NCBI RefSeq assembly: GCF_000797495.1
Contig: NZ_JTGN01000001.1
Span: 441,501 to 505,500 of the forward strand
Length of the DNA: 64,000 nt
Direction of reading: 5' to 3'
DNA from: Robinsoniella peoriensis
Lineage (GTDB): Bacteria; Bacillota; Clostridia; Lachnospirales; Lachnospiraceae
The position numbers and the translations under genes were made by a program. How positions within the stretch are numbered: position 1 is the stretch's first letter; each line of letters opens with the position of its first letter. Shown here in pieces: positions 16,543 through 26,903 of the stretch. The notes under the pieces were generated by a model. The model was not told where the DNA came from. It saw nothing but the letters and a program-made list of their open reading frames with translations, and did not search any database.

Positions 16543-18978
16543 TCATCCAATGTCATAAACACTCCTGAGCCGCAGTTTATCCGGCTTTCCACTGATTATC
16601 TTTATCCGCTTCTCTCCTGCGTTCATATCAAAATAATTATCGGATAAAATAAGGTCCTCCTTCTGATTTAAAATCTCTACATTTTTTGCGTATGTTTTCG
16701 ACTGAATAATGATCTCTCCATTTTCTACCCGGCACGTAAGCTGCGGATCCTGGTATTTAAAATATTTGGGAAGTGAAAAGATTACGGTTCCTTCTGATAT
16801 AAGTTCTCCATTTTTCATCAACTGATAGCTGACATATTCTGTAAACATATCCACGTCCGGCAAATCTTCCTTATCCAGCCATACACTGGTCAATGCCGGA
16901 ACCATAATTTCTCTGCTCTCTTCTCTTAATACCATGGCACCGGCATCTCTCAGCTGCCATTTTACTGTTACGTTCTCATCTTCCCTGGTTTCGTTTGCAA
17001 CATTCAAATGAATCGATTTTTCAATATGGTAATGCTGGCGGTTCATATCTGCATCCTGTGTTAGAAGTCCTTCTTCCTCACAGGATATCATACACGGACT
17101 AAAAAATCGCTTTGCATAATAGTGAAGTGCTTTCCACCTCTGGCAGTAATCGATGGATGCCCAGGAAGCCACGGGCCAGCAGTCATTGAGCTGCCAGTAA
17201 ATCGCTCCCATACAGCGCCCTCTGTTTCTCCTGAAATGCTCAACTCCATAACGTATCGCGTCTGCCTGAAGTAATTGGGACGCATAGATTACTGACTCAA
17301 AACTGTAAGGATAGCGGTAGGTCTGCTGAAGATAATTCATAATTTTCCCGTTTGCGCCAAAATTTCTCTGATGCTTTTCCATCACATATGAAAAAATATT
17401 CATATCTCTTGGATCATCTGTTATCGTCTCTATCGTCTTTACACTTGGAAATGACTGAAAACCAAATTCCGAAGCATAACGGAAATAATGCCGGCGGTAT
17501 TCAGAAAACGGCTTATTTCCGTGCCATACTTCCCAGAAATGTACATCGCCTCTGTTTGGATCATTTGGTTCATCAAAAGATCCGCCTGAGGAAGGACTTG
17601 CCGGCCAATAGAACGTATTCGGGTCATATTCTTTTAAAAGCTCCGGTATGATGCGTTCGTACATCAGAAAATAATCCCTTACTTCTGAGTGTCTGCTCAC
17701 CCAATTGCCTTCTTTGACAAACAGTTCCATCTCATTGTTTCCGCACCACAGTCCCAGTGATGCATGATGCCGCAGACGCTTTATATTATCTGTAAATTCC
17801 TGACGGATATTCGCTTCAAACTCCGGAGTCAGATCATACACGGCACATGCAAACATAAAGTCCTGCCATACCACCAGCCCTAATTCATCACAGATATCAT
17901 AAAACCAGTCCTCGGGATAGTATCCGCCGCCCCAGACACGTATAGCATTAAAATTTGCCGATTTGCACTGTTCCAGAAGATTTCTTGTAGTTTTGCTGTT
18001 CACTCTCCCAAGAAGATGGTCTTCCGGAATATAGTCCGCACCCATGGCAAAAATAGATATCCCGTTTACCTGGTGTGCAAAACAGGACCCCCATTGGTCT
18101 TTTTCAATATGCATGGTCATGGTTCTAAGCCCGATACGGCGTTTCCAGGAATCCGTCTCGGTTCCCCCGGTTTTCTGAATTACTTCCAGCTCATATAAAT
18201 CCTGGGCGCCGTATCCGTTTGGCCACCAGAGCCTTGGCTCTTCAATAGTGATTTCATCCGGTGAATTCTCATAGTCCCAGCAATTGCCATCGGGATCGGT
18301 CACCTTTACTTCATAGGTAGTGGAAACGCTGTCGCACTTATCTTCTTCCACCCGGATCTGAAGCCGTACTTTTCCATTCTCGTGTATCTGGGTAATATAA
18401 ACACTGTCAATGCGGGCATGGTCTATTCCAATCAGCCTGACCGGTCTGAATATTCCCGCATCCGGAAGGTGTGCACCCCAGTCCCAGCCAAACATACAAT
18501 GTGCCTTTCGAATATGAACAAATCCATCCATGGCATCTTCCGATCCCCGGGTAGGAGACTTTTCAAATGCTTCCCGGATATACTGCAGGGGAGAGTGCAG
18601 AACTACATGCAGCTCATTATCCTGCCCCGGGTTTAAAAGCTTCTTTACATCAAATTCCCAGATCCGGTGCATATTATAAGCCTGCCCCGCAAGTTCTCCA
18701 TTTACATAGATGTCGGCAATCGTATCCAGCCCGTCAAACCGGAGTAATACCCTTTCTTTTTCATACACCACAGAATCCACCCGGAACATGGTACTGTACT
18801 CATAGTCAAATTCCATTCGCTTTAGCGCCTGATCCTCGTTGTCTTTCCAGAATGGATTTTCCATCTCCCCGTTTAAGAGCAAATCGGTGTAAACCGTTCC
18901 CGGTACAATCGCTGGCAGCCATTCCCCTTCCTCCAGCCTGCGCATTCTGAAGTTATCCTGTAACATCTGAGTAACCAT
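16543..18978 (-). CDS. Beta-mannosidase, glycoside hydrolase family 2
   Basis: An 811-residue GH2 enzyme of the beta-mannosidase subgroup: N-terminal sugar-binding domain (about 1-180), Ig-like domain (about 190-290), then a TIM barrel. The general acid/base is Glu416 in LWCGNNEMELF and the nucleophile Glu504 in SEFGFQSFPS. It should release beta-linked mannose from the non-reducing end, for example from Man-beta-1,4-GlcNAc. It lacks a signal peptide and so acts inside the cell on imported sugar. GGAGGAG precedes the ATG. A promoter with an overlapping candidate operator lies at 19046-19074, so it can be expressed apart from the importer genes upstream. Confidence 0.93.
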   Translation of the reverse strand: MVTQMLQDNFRMRRLEEGEWLPAIVPGTVYTDLLLNGEMENPFWKDNEDQALKRMEFDYEYSTMFRVDSVVYEKERVLLRFDGLDTIADIYVNGELAGQAYNMHRIWEFDVKKLLNPGQDNELHVVLHSPLQYIREAFEKSPTRGSEDAMDGFVHIRKAHCMFGWDWGAHLPDAGIFRPVRLIGIDHARIDSVYITQIHENGKVRLQIRVEEDKCDSVSTTYEVKVTDPDGNCWDYENSPDEITIEEPRLWWPNGYGAQDLYELEVIQKTGGTETDSWKRRIGLRTMTMHIEKDQWGSCFAHQVNGISIFAMGADYIPEDHLLGRVNSKTTRNLLEQCKSANFNAIRVWGGGYYPEDWFYDICDELGLVVWQDFMFACAVYDLTPEFEANIRQEFTDNIKRLRHHASLGLWCGNNEMELFVKEGNWVSRHSEVRDYFLMYERIIPELLKEYDPNTFYWPASPSSGGSFDEPNDPNRGDVHFWEVWHGNKPFSEYRRHYFRYASEFGFQSFPSVKTIETITDDPRDMNIFSYVMEKHQRNFGANGKIMNYLQQTYRYPYSFESVIYASQLLQADAIRYGVEHFRRNRGRCMGAIYWQLNDCWPVASWASIDYCQRWKALHYYAKRFFSPCMISCEEEGLLTQDADMNRQHYHIEKSIHLNVANETREDENVTVKWQLRDAGAMVLREESREIMVPALTSVWLDKEDLPDVDMFTEYVSYQLMKNGELISEGTVIFSLPKYFKYQDPQLTCRVENGEIIIQSKTYAKNVEILNQKEDLILSDNYFDMNAGEKRIKIISGKPDKLRLRSVYDIG

Positions 18979-19045
18979 AGATTTTCTCCTCCTGAATTTT
19001 ATTTTGTAAACCCTGAAACCCTTTTATGTTCCTGCTAATACTTAT

Positions 19046-19074
19046 ATTATAAACCAAGTTTACTAATACCTCAA
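19046..19074 (-). promoter_or_regulatory. Sigma-A-type promoter for the beta-mannosidase gene
   Basis: On the minus strand TTGAGG (19069-19074) and a perfect TATAAT (19046-19051) are 17 bases apart. Confidence 0.7.
19050..19064. promoter_or_regulatory. Candidate operator overlapping the beta-mannosidase promoter
   Basis: On the minus strand the site reads AGTAAACTTGGTTTA, with TAAAC-TTG-GTTTA as a perfect inverted repeat. It covers the spacer and the edge of the -10. A near match (AGTAAACTCACTTTA) lies in the leader of the GH125 gene, suggesting a shared regulator. Confidence 0.45.
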
Positions 19075-19171
19075 TGATACTTTGTTTGAATTCAGGATAA
19101 ATTCTAAAGCCCGCCATGATGAGAAAACCAGCTGTGCAGATGGAGGCTGTGTTTGGTGAGAGCAGATGGGG

Positions 19172-20677
19172 TCATTTTGCCGCCTTCCCCTTCCATTCAT
19201 CAATCTGCTTTTGCATCTCATCAATTACCTTCTGTAATCCTGTCGCCTCCAGTTTTTTCTGCAGCTCCGGCAGATATTCGGAAGGTTCAACACTTCCGGT
19301 AAACAGGGACGGTCCGAATTCATCCAGAATATTCCGGAAACCTGCGATCTCGGTACTTACCGGTTCGGAATTAAAATCAAACCCAAAGGAAGGAGCATTA
19401 ACAGCCTGATCGTTAAACTCTTTAAACGTACTCCATTTATCTGCCGGTTCCGTATCCTGCACGTAAGTATTGAACAAGCCCCCCTGTATCCAGTACGGAA
19501 CGGAGTAATCTTTTCTTTTTTCCTCAATCAGCTTCACTTTAGTGTCATATACATATGGCTTTCCTTTCACGGCCTCTTTCTCTTCAGCCGATACCGGAAC
19601 TTTTTCATAATGTACGCCTTCGATTCCATAGTTTAGAAGATTTCTCAAATATTCATCCGTGTTTACCAGATTTAAAAACGCCACCGCTTTCTCTGGGTTT
19701 TTGCAGTTCTTTGATATTGCAGTCAGGGAACCTCTGGCTGAAGCATTGGTTACCTGCATATCCATAATGGGAGAGATTGCCACTTCGTATCCAAGGTCTT
19801 TTCCCCAGACGACATCTGCATAGGGCTGTCCATCCCCTTTTGTCACAAACCGTTTCACCGATTTGTCATCCGTTGCGGTTGCCGCATCTTTATTGATATA
19901 TCCAGCCAGATAATACCTTCTTATGGTATTCAGGGTATTTTTCATCTGGTCCGTTTCAAACAGGTTTTTCACCGTCAATGATTCATCCCCATATTCGATT
20001 CCTACGGGATCCTGTATTTTATCCATATAGGTTGGCGCAGTAAAGCTCTTAATCAGATATAAGGGCACTACGTCCGGTTCTTTTTCTTTGATCAGCTGCA
20101 GCCATGGTTCCAGATCTTCTAATGTGTGGATGTCCGAAACCGGAATATCATATTTATCCACATATTCTTTGGTAAATACCCACATTGGATAACTGCCGAT
20201 CTCCTTTTCATTTGGTACCCCATAGGTCACGCCTCCGATCTTCGCCGCATCCCAGAAACGCTTGTCAATTTTCTCATACATTTCCTTTCCTTCTTTTTGA
20301 AGGTAATCGTCAAGAGGCAGGAATGCTCCTTTTTGAGCCATCTGTAAGTAATCATTTGCCCAGGAACTTGTAAATGCCAAGTCCCAGTTATCCCCGGTAT
20401 TAATTACCACCTGCATCTTCTGATTATAATCACCCCAGCCGATATTATTAATTTTGATCTCCACTCCTATTTTTTCTCTTGTATACTCATTGATTTTTTC
20501 CAGAACCTGAGGGGTATCTTTCTGCGCATCACCATCCTGATACCAAATAAGTGTTACCACCTCTTCCCCATCTGTCCCCTTTGCCGTCTCCTTACTTCCG
20601 CATCCAGATGCCATTCCCAGAATCAGTGCACCTGCAGTGATGAGTGCTGCTGCTTTTTTTATTTTATTAAATTTCAT
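19172..20677 (-). CDS. Sugar ABC transporter substrate-binding lipoprotein (LplA-like)
   Basis: A 501-residue extracellular binding protein. It has a lipoprotein signal peptide, with basic residues, a hydrophobic core and a lipobox ending MASGC, so Cys26 would be lipidated and the protein anchored outside the membrane. The body matches LplA/YtcQ-type oligosaccharide-binding proteins, including a C-terminal DUF3502-like region. It is third after the two permease genes, the usual LplBCA order. The flanking mannosidases suggest it binds mannose-containing oligosaccharides (inference). No ATPase gene is present; such importers commonly share an MsmK-type ATPase encoded elsewhere. Confidence 0.9.
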   Translation of the reverse strand: MKFNKIKKAAALITAGALILGMASGCGSKETAKGTDGEEVVTLIWYQDGDAQKDTPQVLEKINEYTREKIGVEIKINNIGWGDYNQKMQVVINTGDNWDLAFTSSWANDYLQMAQKGAFLPLDDYLQKEGKEMYEKIDKRFWDAAKIGGVTYGVPNEKEIGSYPMWVFTKEYVDKYDIPVSDIHTLEDLEPWLQLIKEKEPDVVPLYLIKSFTAPTYMDKIQDPVGIEYGDESLTVKNLFETDQMKNTLNTIRRYYLAGYINKDAATATDDKSVKRFVTKGDGQPYADVVWGKDLGYEVAISPIMDMQVTNASARGSLTAISKNCKNPEKAVAFLNLVNTDEYLRNLLNYGIEGVHYEKVPVSAEEKEAVKGKPYVYDTKVKLIEEKRKDYSVPYWIQGGLFNTYVQDTEPADKWSTFKEFNDQAVNAPSFGFDFNSEPVSTEIAGFRNILDEFGPSLFTGSVEPSEYLPELQKKLEATGLQKVIDEMQKQIDEWKGKAAK

Positions 20678-20751
20678 AATCCGTTCCCTTTCTTCATTTC
20701 CACAACTATTGCGGTTACTTTTTTAATAGATGCATATATTCTCTTTCTCAC

Positions 20752-21711
20752 CTATTCTTTTACTGCTCCAATCGTTAACCCATTGATAAAATACCTTTGG
20801 AAAAATGGATATGCAAAGACAATTGGCAAAGTGGAGATTACCACTATCGCCATCTTAATAGTCTCTTTTGGCAGATTAGCCGCAGCCTGTATCCCATCAA
20901 CGCCCATCATGGATTTATTGCTTGCCAGCCAGTCAATGGAATTTTCTATCTGTATTAGCAGGTATTGCAGCGGCAAAATTTCTTTTCCGTCCAGATACAT
21001 CATGGCGCAAAACCAGTCATTCCAGTATGCAAGCGTAAGAAATAAACCTATCGTGGCAAGCCCCGGCAATGCCATTGGAATTACAATTTTAAAGAAAAGT
21101 TTCCATTCGGATGCGCCGTCTATTTTCGCTGATTCTACGACTGCATCCGGAATACTGGTTTTGAAAAAGGTCCGAAGCACAATTACATTAAAGGTGTTCA
21201 GGCATAGTGGTAAAATCAATGCCCAGACCGTATCCTTCAGCATGAGGAATTTGGAAACTACTAAATAATTTGCAACCATACCTCCGCTAAATAACATTGG
21301 CACTGTAATTACCAAAGTAAATAACTTTCGGTAGGCATAGGTTTTTCTGGAAAGGGCATATGCGTATGTACCTGTCAGCAAGAGTCCAATGACCGTTCCG
21401 GTAAGAGTAACAAAAATGGTAACTCCATAGCTGCGGATTATATTATCTCCGGCATTGATAATGTACTGGTATGCGTAAAAGCTCAGTTTTTCAGGAAAGA
21501 ACTGATAGCCATTCACAGCCAGGATTTTTTCATCCGTAAATGAAATGATCATAACAAAAATAAATGGGATTACACAAAACAGCGAAAGTGCACTTAAAAT
21601 AATGTTAAAAATCACATTGGTCGGTTTTTTTACCTTGTTATATTTACACTGTTCTGCTTCTATTTTCTGAAGCTTTTTCTCAAGTTTTGCTTCTTTATAT
21701 CCGGCAAACAT
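20752..21711 (-). CDS. Sugar ABC transporter permease (LplC/YtcP-like)
   Basis: A 319-residue inner-membrane permease with six predicted membrane spans after a charged cytoplasmic N-terminus (about residues 1-30, rich in Lys and Glu). The coupling EAA motif is visible in ESAKIDGASEWKLFFKIV. The C-terminus (FINGLTIGAVKE) is typical of the LplC/YtcP group. It forms the translocation channel with the permease encoded 12 bases upstream. AAGGAGG precedes the ATG. Confidence 0.93.
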   Translation of the reverse strand: MFAGYKEAKLEKKLQKIEAEQCKYNKVKKPTNVIFNIILSALSLFCVIPFIFVMIISFTDEKILAVNGYQFFPEKLSFYAYQYIINAGDNIIRSYGVTIFVTLTGTVIGLLLTGTYAYALSRKTYAYRKLFTLVITVPMLFSGGMVANYLVVSKFLMLKDTVWALILPLCLNTFNVIVLRTFFKTSIPDAVVESAKIDGASEWKLFFKIVIPMALPGLATIGLFLTLAYWNDWFCAMMYLDGKEILPLQYLLIQIENSIDWLASNKSMMGVDGIQAAANLPKETIKMAIVVISTLPIVFAYPFFQRYFINGLTIGAVKE

Positions 21712-21723
21712 TCCATTCCCTCC

Positions 21724-22668
21724 TTAAAATAGTGCATTATCGCTGTCCACTTTGGATACGATTTTATTAGCAGCCATAATCAATACAAATCCTACCGTTG
21801 ACTGGAACAATGCTGCTGCAGAACTCATCCCGATCTCTCCATTGGCACGCAATGCCCTGAAGATATAGGTATCCAGAACATTCGTCACATCGAACAACGC
21901 ACCAGAATTTTTAGGCAGCTGGTAGAAAAGACCGAAGTCTGCATTGAATATTTTTCCAATTGACATGATCAGTAAAATAGTTATAACCGGTTTCAGAAGT
22001 GGTAAAGTAATGAATTTGATCTGCTGCCACTTTGTTGCCCCATCCAGGACTGCAGCCTCATAATATGTTTTATCAATTCCGCAGATAGAGGCAAGATAAA
22101 CCACCGTATTATAACCGATTCCTTTCCACTGGCTCATCAGGATAATCAGAAATGGCCACCAGGATTTTTCTGTATACCAGGAAATCCCCTCTTTTCCATA
22201 TTGCTGCAGAACATTATTGACAAAACCTTTTTCCGGGTTTAAGAATGCGAATAGACAGTAACTAACCACAACCCAGGATAAAAAATATGGCAGAAACATA
22301 GCGCTTTGATAGATCTTTGCCATGCCTTTGTTCCGGATCTCATTGAGCAGCAGGGCAACCAGAACCGGAAGCGCCACTCCCAGTATGATGAATACCAGAT
22401 TATACAAGACTGTATTTAAAAATACTCTGGCTGCATCCCCGCTTGCGAACAGGAATTTGAAATTGTCAAATCCAACCCATTCACTCTCTATCAGACTTTT
22501 GAAAAATCCGCCGTTGTCTGCTATCCGGAATTTTTTAAAAGCAACTAAAATTCCAAACAGCGGCAGATAGGTAAACAACAGGAACCATATGCCGCCCGGC
22601 AGACTTAAAAACAACAGTTCTTTATTCGCTTTTAAACGGCTTAAAAATTTTCCATTTTTGTTTCCCAT
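21724..22668 (-). CDS. Sugar ABC transporter permease (LplB-like)
   Basis: A 314-residue permease with six membrane spans and the EAA coupling motif in YEAAVLDGATKWQQIKF. It is of the LplB group and pairs with the LplC-like permease downstream. I start at ATG 22668, 5 bases after GGGAGGG; the longer frame from 22716 includes that site and is unlikely. It begins the importer unit, about 140 bases after yesN; that gap holds no promoter I can call with confidence. Confidence 0.92.
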   Translation of the reverse strand: MGNKNGKFLSRLKANKELLFLSLPGGIWFLLFTYLPLFGILVAFKKFRIADNGGFFKSLIESEWVGFDNFKFLFASGDAARVFLNTVLYNLVFIILGVALPVLVALLLNEIRNKGMAKIYQSAMFLPYFLSWVVVSYCLFAFLNPEKGFVNNVLQQYGKEGISWYTEKSWWPFLIILMSQWKGIGYNTVVYLASICGIDKTYYEAAVLDGATKWQQIKFITLPLLKPVITILLIMSIGKIFNADFGLFYQLPKNSGALFDVTNVLDTYIFRALRANGEIGMSSAAALFQSTVGFVLIMAANKIVSKVDSDNALF

Positions 22669-22809
22669 TTTATTCCCTCCCTTGTTATTTGATACATTTA
22701 CTATATCATTTAACAAAATTGGAATATAGTTGAAAACTTTTAGGTTTCTTGTACATTTTCTAGCTGGACAAACAGCAAGTAAAAAAATATGGCGCAGTGG
22801 TCTGCCCTG

Positions 22810-24339
22810 TTAATATTTTTTCATTTCCCGCAGTGTGGCAGGTGACACCCCATAACACTGCTTGAATTTTCGATAGAAGTAACTGGTATCCGGATACCCT
22901 ACTTCCTTTGCAATATCATTAATGCGCATGTTGGTACTTAGAATCAGTTCTTTCGCCCTGCTGTTTTTTGTATTGCTCAAGTACTGCGCGAATGAACACC
23001 CCACCTCTTTTTGAAAAATCTGCCCCAGATAGGATGTATTCATGTGATATTTATGGGCGAGGGTCTTCAGGTTCATATCTTCCCTGTAGTTTTCCCTGAC
23101 TTCTGCAAGAATCTGCTTGATCACAGGCGTATAATAGGATTCTTCTGTGTGCAGGCTGTCAATCATATTTATAATTTCTTCGCGAAAGACGGTCTTCACG
23201 GAAATGATATCCTCTGCCTGATTAATTTCTTCAATTATATGATATAAGCGATGCTTTCCGCCGCTGTCCAATAGTTTGTATTCTTCCCGTATATCCTGAA
23301 TGATACCGGCTATTCTCAGGCACATTTGTAATAATACGTCTACCTCCATATCCCTGTTTACATGATTTATAAACAATTCTTCCAGATAACTGAGTGCACT
23401 CGCTTTATCTTTTTGGATGATCAGCCGCTGAAACCGTTCTGCATCTACGGAAATATCCCTAGATTTCCTGTTATTGATATACTCCTGATCAACACAGCTT
23501 CCATATCCATCAATAACCAGATATTTCTGATTGGAAAGCGCTTCCCGGTACGCCTGGGGCATTTCCGTAAATTCCATAAAAGGAGAACTGATGCTGGTAA
23601 AAATGTGAATGCCAAATCTCTTCTCAATCTGGTTCTGCATATCCGTCAGATATCTTCTGACTTCTCTTGCTCTATCTGACTGGCTGGATAAAGTCAGAAG
23701 AATGCTGTCAGGCGGTAAATGATATACGCGTATTTCTTCTTCTGTCACTATTTGCCCAAGCCAGCTCATTACATCGGTAATCTTAAACTCACCCAGGCTG
23801 TCCAGCTTAAGTTTCATTACCGCCGCATATGTATAGGGTTTCGTGGCAGATAAGCCGGTTTGCGTCATATAATGTACCTGTTCATCGTAATTCATTTTAC
23901 CGTTTAAGAATCGCATAAAATCTGTCTTACCATCAATCTGCGCCATATCTGCCTCTTCTCTTTCCTTAAGCCTCGCTGCTGCAGACTGCAGAGATTTTTC
24001 CAGCTGCTCTTCATCTATGGGCTTTAAAATATAGTTTTCTACTTCAAGGTGAATTGCTGCCCTGGCATATTCAAATTCATCGTATCCCGTAAGAATAATA
24101 AAGCGGACCCTTTTACTTTTCTCCCTCAGCCGCTCCATCAGATCAAGTCCATTCATTCTCGGCATGGAGATATCGGATACCACAATATCCACTTCCTCCT
24201 TTTCCCAGCAGGCAAGTGCATCAATACCATCATGAGCCATATGGACAATGGTCATTTCCAAAGCTTCCCAGTCTATTATATTTTTGATTCCCTGCAGAAT
24301 AAATTCTTCATCTTCAACTAACATTACTTTTTTCATCAT
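22810..24339 (-). CDS. YesN-type response regulator with AraC DNA-binding domain
   Basis: At 509 residues it has a receiver domain (MLVEDEEFI acidic residues; phospho-acceptor Asp in VVSDISMPRMNG; Lys in ILKPID), a long linker of about 270 residues, and a C-terminal pair of AraC helix-turn-helices (MNTSYLGQIFQKEVG and GYPDTSYFYRKFKQCYGVSP). It pairs with the YesM-like kinase, whose 3' end it overlaps by 26 bases; GGAGCAGG within the kinase end is its ribosome binding site. Such pairs usually switch on adjacent oligosaccharide import genes, which here follow directly. Confidence 0.93.
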   Translation of the reverse strand: MMKKVMLVEDEEFILQGIKNIIDWEALEMTIVHMAHDGIDALACWEKEEVDIVVSDISMPRMNGLDLMERLREKSKRVRFIILTGYDEFEYARAAIHLEVENYILKPIDEEQLEKSLQSAAARLKEREEADMAQIDGKTDFMRFLNGKMNYDEQVHYMTQTGLSATKPYTYAAVMKLKLDSLGEFKITDVMSWLGQIVTEEEIRVYHLPPDSILLTLSSQSDRAREVRRYLTDMQNQIEKRFGIHIFTSISSPFMEFTEMPQAYREALSNQKYLVIDGYGSCVDQEYINNRKSRDISVDAERFQRLIIQKDKASALSYLEELFINHVNRDMEVDVLLQMCLRIAGIIQDIREEYKLLDSGGKHRLYHIIEEINQAEDIISVKTVFREEIINMIDSLHTEESYYTPVIKQILAEVRENYREDMNLKTLAHKYHMNTSYLGQIFQKEVGCSFAQYLSNTKNSRAKELILSTNMRINDIAKEVGYPDTSYFYRKFKQCYGVSPATLREMKKY

Positions 24340-26053
24340 AACCTGCTCCTTTTAATGGAAAACGTAAATTTACCCGCAGACCGGCTGGCTGGTTTGCCTC
24401 TAAAAGAACCCCATAACCCTTGCCATATGCCGCCCGCATGCGAAGATTTACATTTTGTATTCCGATTGAACCCTTTGACTCTTCACAAAGACAATTTAAT
24501 TCCCTGTTTTTATCTGTAATTGCCTCATCCTTCATGCCATATCCGTTATCCGAGACCACAATCAGCATATCATCGCTATCCTCTTTTATTTCAATACAGA
24601 TCCGGTTGTCACTATCCTCCAGGCGGATACCATGTACCAGGTAATTTTCGATCACAGGCTGAATGATAAATTTAATGACCGGTATATTCACAAATGCTTC
24701 CGGACAGTCAATCTCAAACTGGAACTTATTCTGATATCGGAATTCAAATAATTCCAGATACTTTTTACAGTAATGAAGTTCCTTTGCCAGCGTGATAATG
24801 TCGGTATCTTTAATCTGGCTGCGGAATATGACGGCAAGACCGTAGAGCATCTTCCCCACCTCCCTGTCGCCGTTGCATATGGCCTTCATACGGATGGACT
24901 CCAACGTATTGTATAGAAAATGAGGATTGATCTGACTTTGCAATGCCGCCATCTCCGCATTCTTCTGCTCAATCTGTGCCAGATAACTCTTTTGAATGTA
25001 ATGGTTCAGTTCCACACACATTTCATTGAAATGCTCTGCAATTACATCCAGTTCATCTTTTTCCTCATCTACTTTCAGCCGGACATCCAGATCTCCTTTT
25101 GTAACCCGTTCCATTCCATCTAATATCCCATCCAGTCTGCCGGTCAGCTTGATCAGATAAAAATGGATAAACACAATACCAAGGGTAACAATAGACAGCC
25201 CGATTAGAATAATAGTAGCCCACAGCCCCGCCGGCATTTTATCCGCCCGGGACTTACCGATGGAGGCAGCTACATGGAAATCTTTGACCTGGCGGTAATT
25301 GACAAAGGCTTTCAGCTCTTCTTCCATCTGCCTGGTATCCTCCAACAACAGCATTTTCTTTGCATCACCCCTGCCGCTGGAATCGAACACAAGATTTCCA
25401 AAATTGCTGAAAACCAACAGATCACACCGCTCAAAATATTCCCATGCATCGGCAAGCCCTGCATTTTGAAAGAAGACAATCATGCATCCGATATTCTCCA
25501 GCGTCACCGGATCACGGATTTCTTTTAAAAATTCATACTGCAGGGGCTGTTCCATTCGTTTTTCATCTAACTGATTCCTTAAATACCCTGACACTTCCCG
25601 GCGTGAAACTTTGCCATCCGGGGTGTATACGGTCAGTTCTTCTTTTGGGTAGCTGACGAAGCGAATGCTTTTGATCTGCGGGCTTTCTTCCATGGCATTA
25701 AATGCAAAATCATCAATCCCGTTATAGCTGGCAGATGAAGAAGCCGAGAATGCATCCAGCCTGTGTTTTAAATAAGCAGTAATATCTTCCGTAAGATAAG
25801 ATATCACATCCTGGAGTTCTGTATTGGATTTATACAAATCCGCCAGCATATTATCTGCTTTATCCGAAGAACGCAGAATTTCCCGCGAAGCATCCTCCCC
25901 CACTTTCTGCATGTATTTCAAACTCTTTTCCTGTATCTGTCCTTTGGTATTTATAATAAAATAAACGACCAGTGCTGCTGCTATGCCCACACTGATCAGT
26001 GTATATGTACGGAATAATTTCCGGTAAAGCTGCTTTGGTGTTTTCTTATTCAT
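24314..26053 (-). CDS. YesM-type sensor histidine kinase
   Basis: A 579-residue membrane kinase with one span near residues 15-35, an extracellular sensing region (about 36-280), a second span (about 280-302), a HAMP domain, then a LytS/YesM-type kinase core with the phospho-acceptor His in INPHFLYNTLESIR and a HATPase (VVSDNGYGMKD, GIGIQNVNLRMR). It probably senses extracellular oligosaccharide directly or through the binding protein (inference). It lies just after a terminator for the yesL operon, so it should have its own promoter. Confidence 0.92.
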   Translation of the reverse strand: MNKKTPKQLYRKLFRTYTLISVGIAAALVVYFIINTKGQIQEKSLKYMQKVGEDASREILRSSDKADNMLADLYKSNTELQDVISYLTEDITAYLKHRLDAFSASSSASYNGIDDFAFNAMEESPQIKSIRFVSYPKEELTVYTPDGKVSRREVSGYLRNQLDEKRMEQPLQYEFLKEIRDPVTLENIGCMIVFFQNAGLADAWEYFERCDLLVFSNFGNLVFDSSGRGDAKKMLLLEDTRQMEEELKAFVNYRQVKDFHVAASIGKSRADKMPAGLWATIILIGLSIVTLGIVFIHFYLIKLTGRLDGILDGMERVTKGDLDVRLKVDEEKDELDVIAEHFNEMCVELNHYIQKSYLAQIEQKNAEMAALQSQINPHFLYNTLESIRMKAICNGDREVGKMLYGLAVIFRSQIKDTDIITLAKELHYCKKYLELFEFRYQNKFQFEIDCPEAFVNIPVIKFIIQPVIENYLVHGIRLEDSDNRICIEIKEDSDDMLIVVSDNGYGMKDEAITDKNRELNCLCEESKGSIGIQNVNLRMRAAYGKGYGVLLEANQPAGLRVNLRFPLKGAGYDEKSNVS

Positions 26054-26092
26054 ATTTCACATCACCCCCATGATTATTATATAATATACAGC

Positions 26093-26136
26093 AAAAAAAG
26101 GAGTATAGAAGACCTGAACGCACTTCTATACTCCTT
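26093..26136 (-). terminator. Intrinsic terminator of the GH125-GH38-yesL operon
   Basis: A perfect 14-bp stem (AAGGAGTATAGAAG, 26098-26111, with 26123-26136) is followed on the minus strand by a run of T (26093-26099). Confidence 0.88.
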
Positions 26137-26169
26137 AATACACAGGCAGCTGCCCGCGAAAGGGACGCT

Positions 26170-26850
26170 TTAGGCTTTACCGTATTTTTCTTTCATTTCC
26201 GATATAATCCGCCGGTTCATAAAAGCAACCAGAAAACCGTAGAAACTGCCCATAAATAAAACCGTTGTACCCGGGGAAAGTTCAAAAGCCAAAAGTATGA
26301 TACCGAAAGCAGCCAGATTGCCGATGGCAGCCACTGGCTTGCCCAATGTATAAGCCAGTGCCAGTTTGCACACATCCGGGGAGGTTAATTCAGTATTTAC
26401 CGTCAGAAAATACAGATTTGGCGTTAACAGCAATACAACAAGAAACAACAGCATAAATAAAACCGCCAGTAAAAACACCGGAACTATTCTGGTGAAAAAA
26501 TTCAGGTTGGTCCATATCATAAAGATGGCTGTTAACTGAAGAGCCCCTGATTTTACTGCCTTTTTAAAGTATTTTTCATATCCTTTCCGATAATCTCTGA
26601 CTGCACCGGCTTCGATTCCGGATACGAATCTGCCCATGGAATAGAGTACCGCTGAAAATGCAGGTGCTGCCGGCAGGAGGCACAAAAGAAATAGCGGCAG
26701 AAAAGTTCCGGCACGGCTGATACCTACAAATAGTAAAAATAACAAAACCGGCAGATTACATATGATAAACAGAAAATTTATTCCCAGGAAATAATATATC
26801 CTGCTAAAAAAATTCATAATCCGCTCCCAGTTAAAAATATCATGCTGCAT
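26170..26850 (-). CDS. YesL-family membrane protein (DUF624)
   Basis: A 226-residue protein with about five hydrophobic segments that matches the YesL/DUF624 family (early FSRIYYFLGINFLFIICNLP; TLGKPVAAIGNLA; C-terminal KYGKA). YesL proteins accompany YesMN systems and LplABC-type importers; their role is unknown but is assumed to support uptake or signalling. Start ATG 26850 has AAAGGAGG upstream; the frame continues 8 codons further without a better site. It lies 53 bases after the alpha-mannosidase and ends in a strong terminator. Confidence 0.88.
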   Translation of the reverse strand: MQHDIFNWERIMNFFSRIYYFLGINFLFIICNLPVLLFLLFVGISRAGTFLPLFLLCLLPAAPAFSAVLYSMGRFVSGIEAGAVRDYRKGYEKYFKKAVKSGALQLTAIFMIWTNLNFFTRIVPVFLLAVLFMLLFLVVLLLTPNLYFLTVNTELTSPDVCKLALAYTLGKPVAAIGNLAAFGIILLAFELSPGTTVLFMGSFYGFLVAFMNRRIISEMKEKYGKA

Positions 26851-26903
26851 TTCTTTTCCTCCTTTTACCGGCATGCCTTAGTTAGAGCGTGTCTGAAAAA
26901 ACT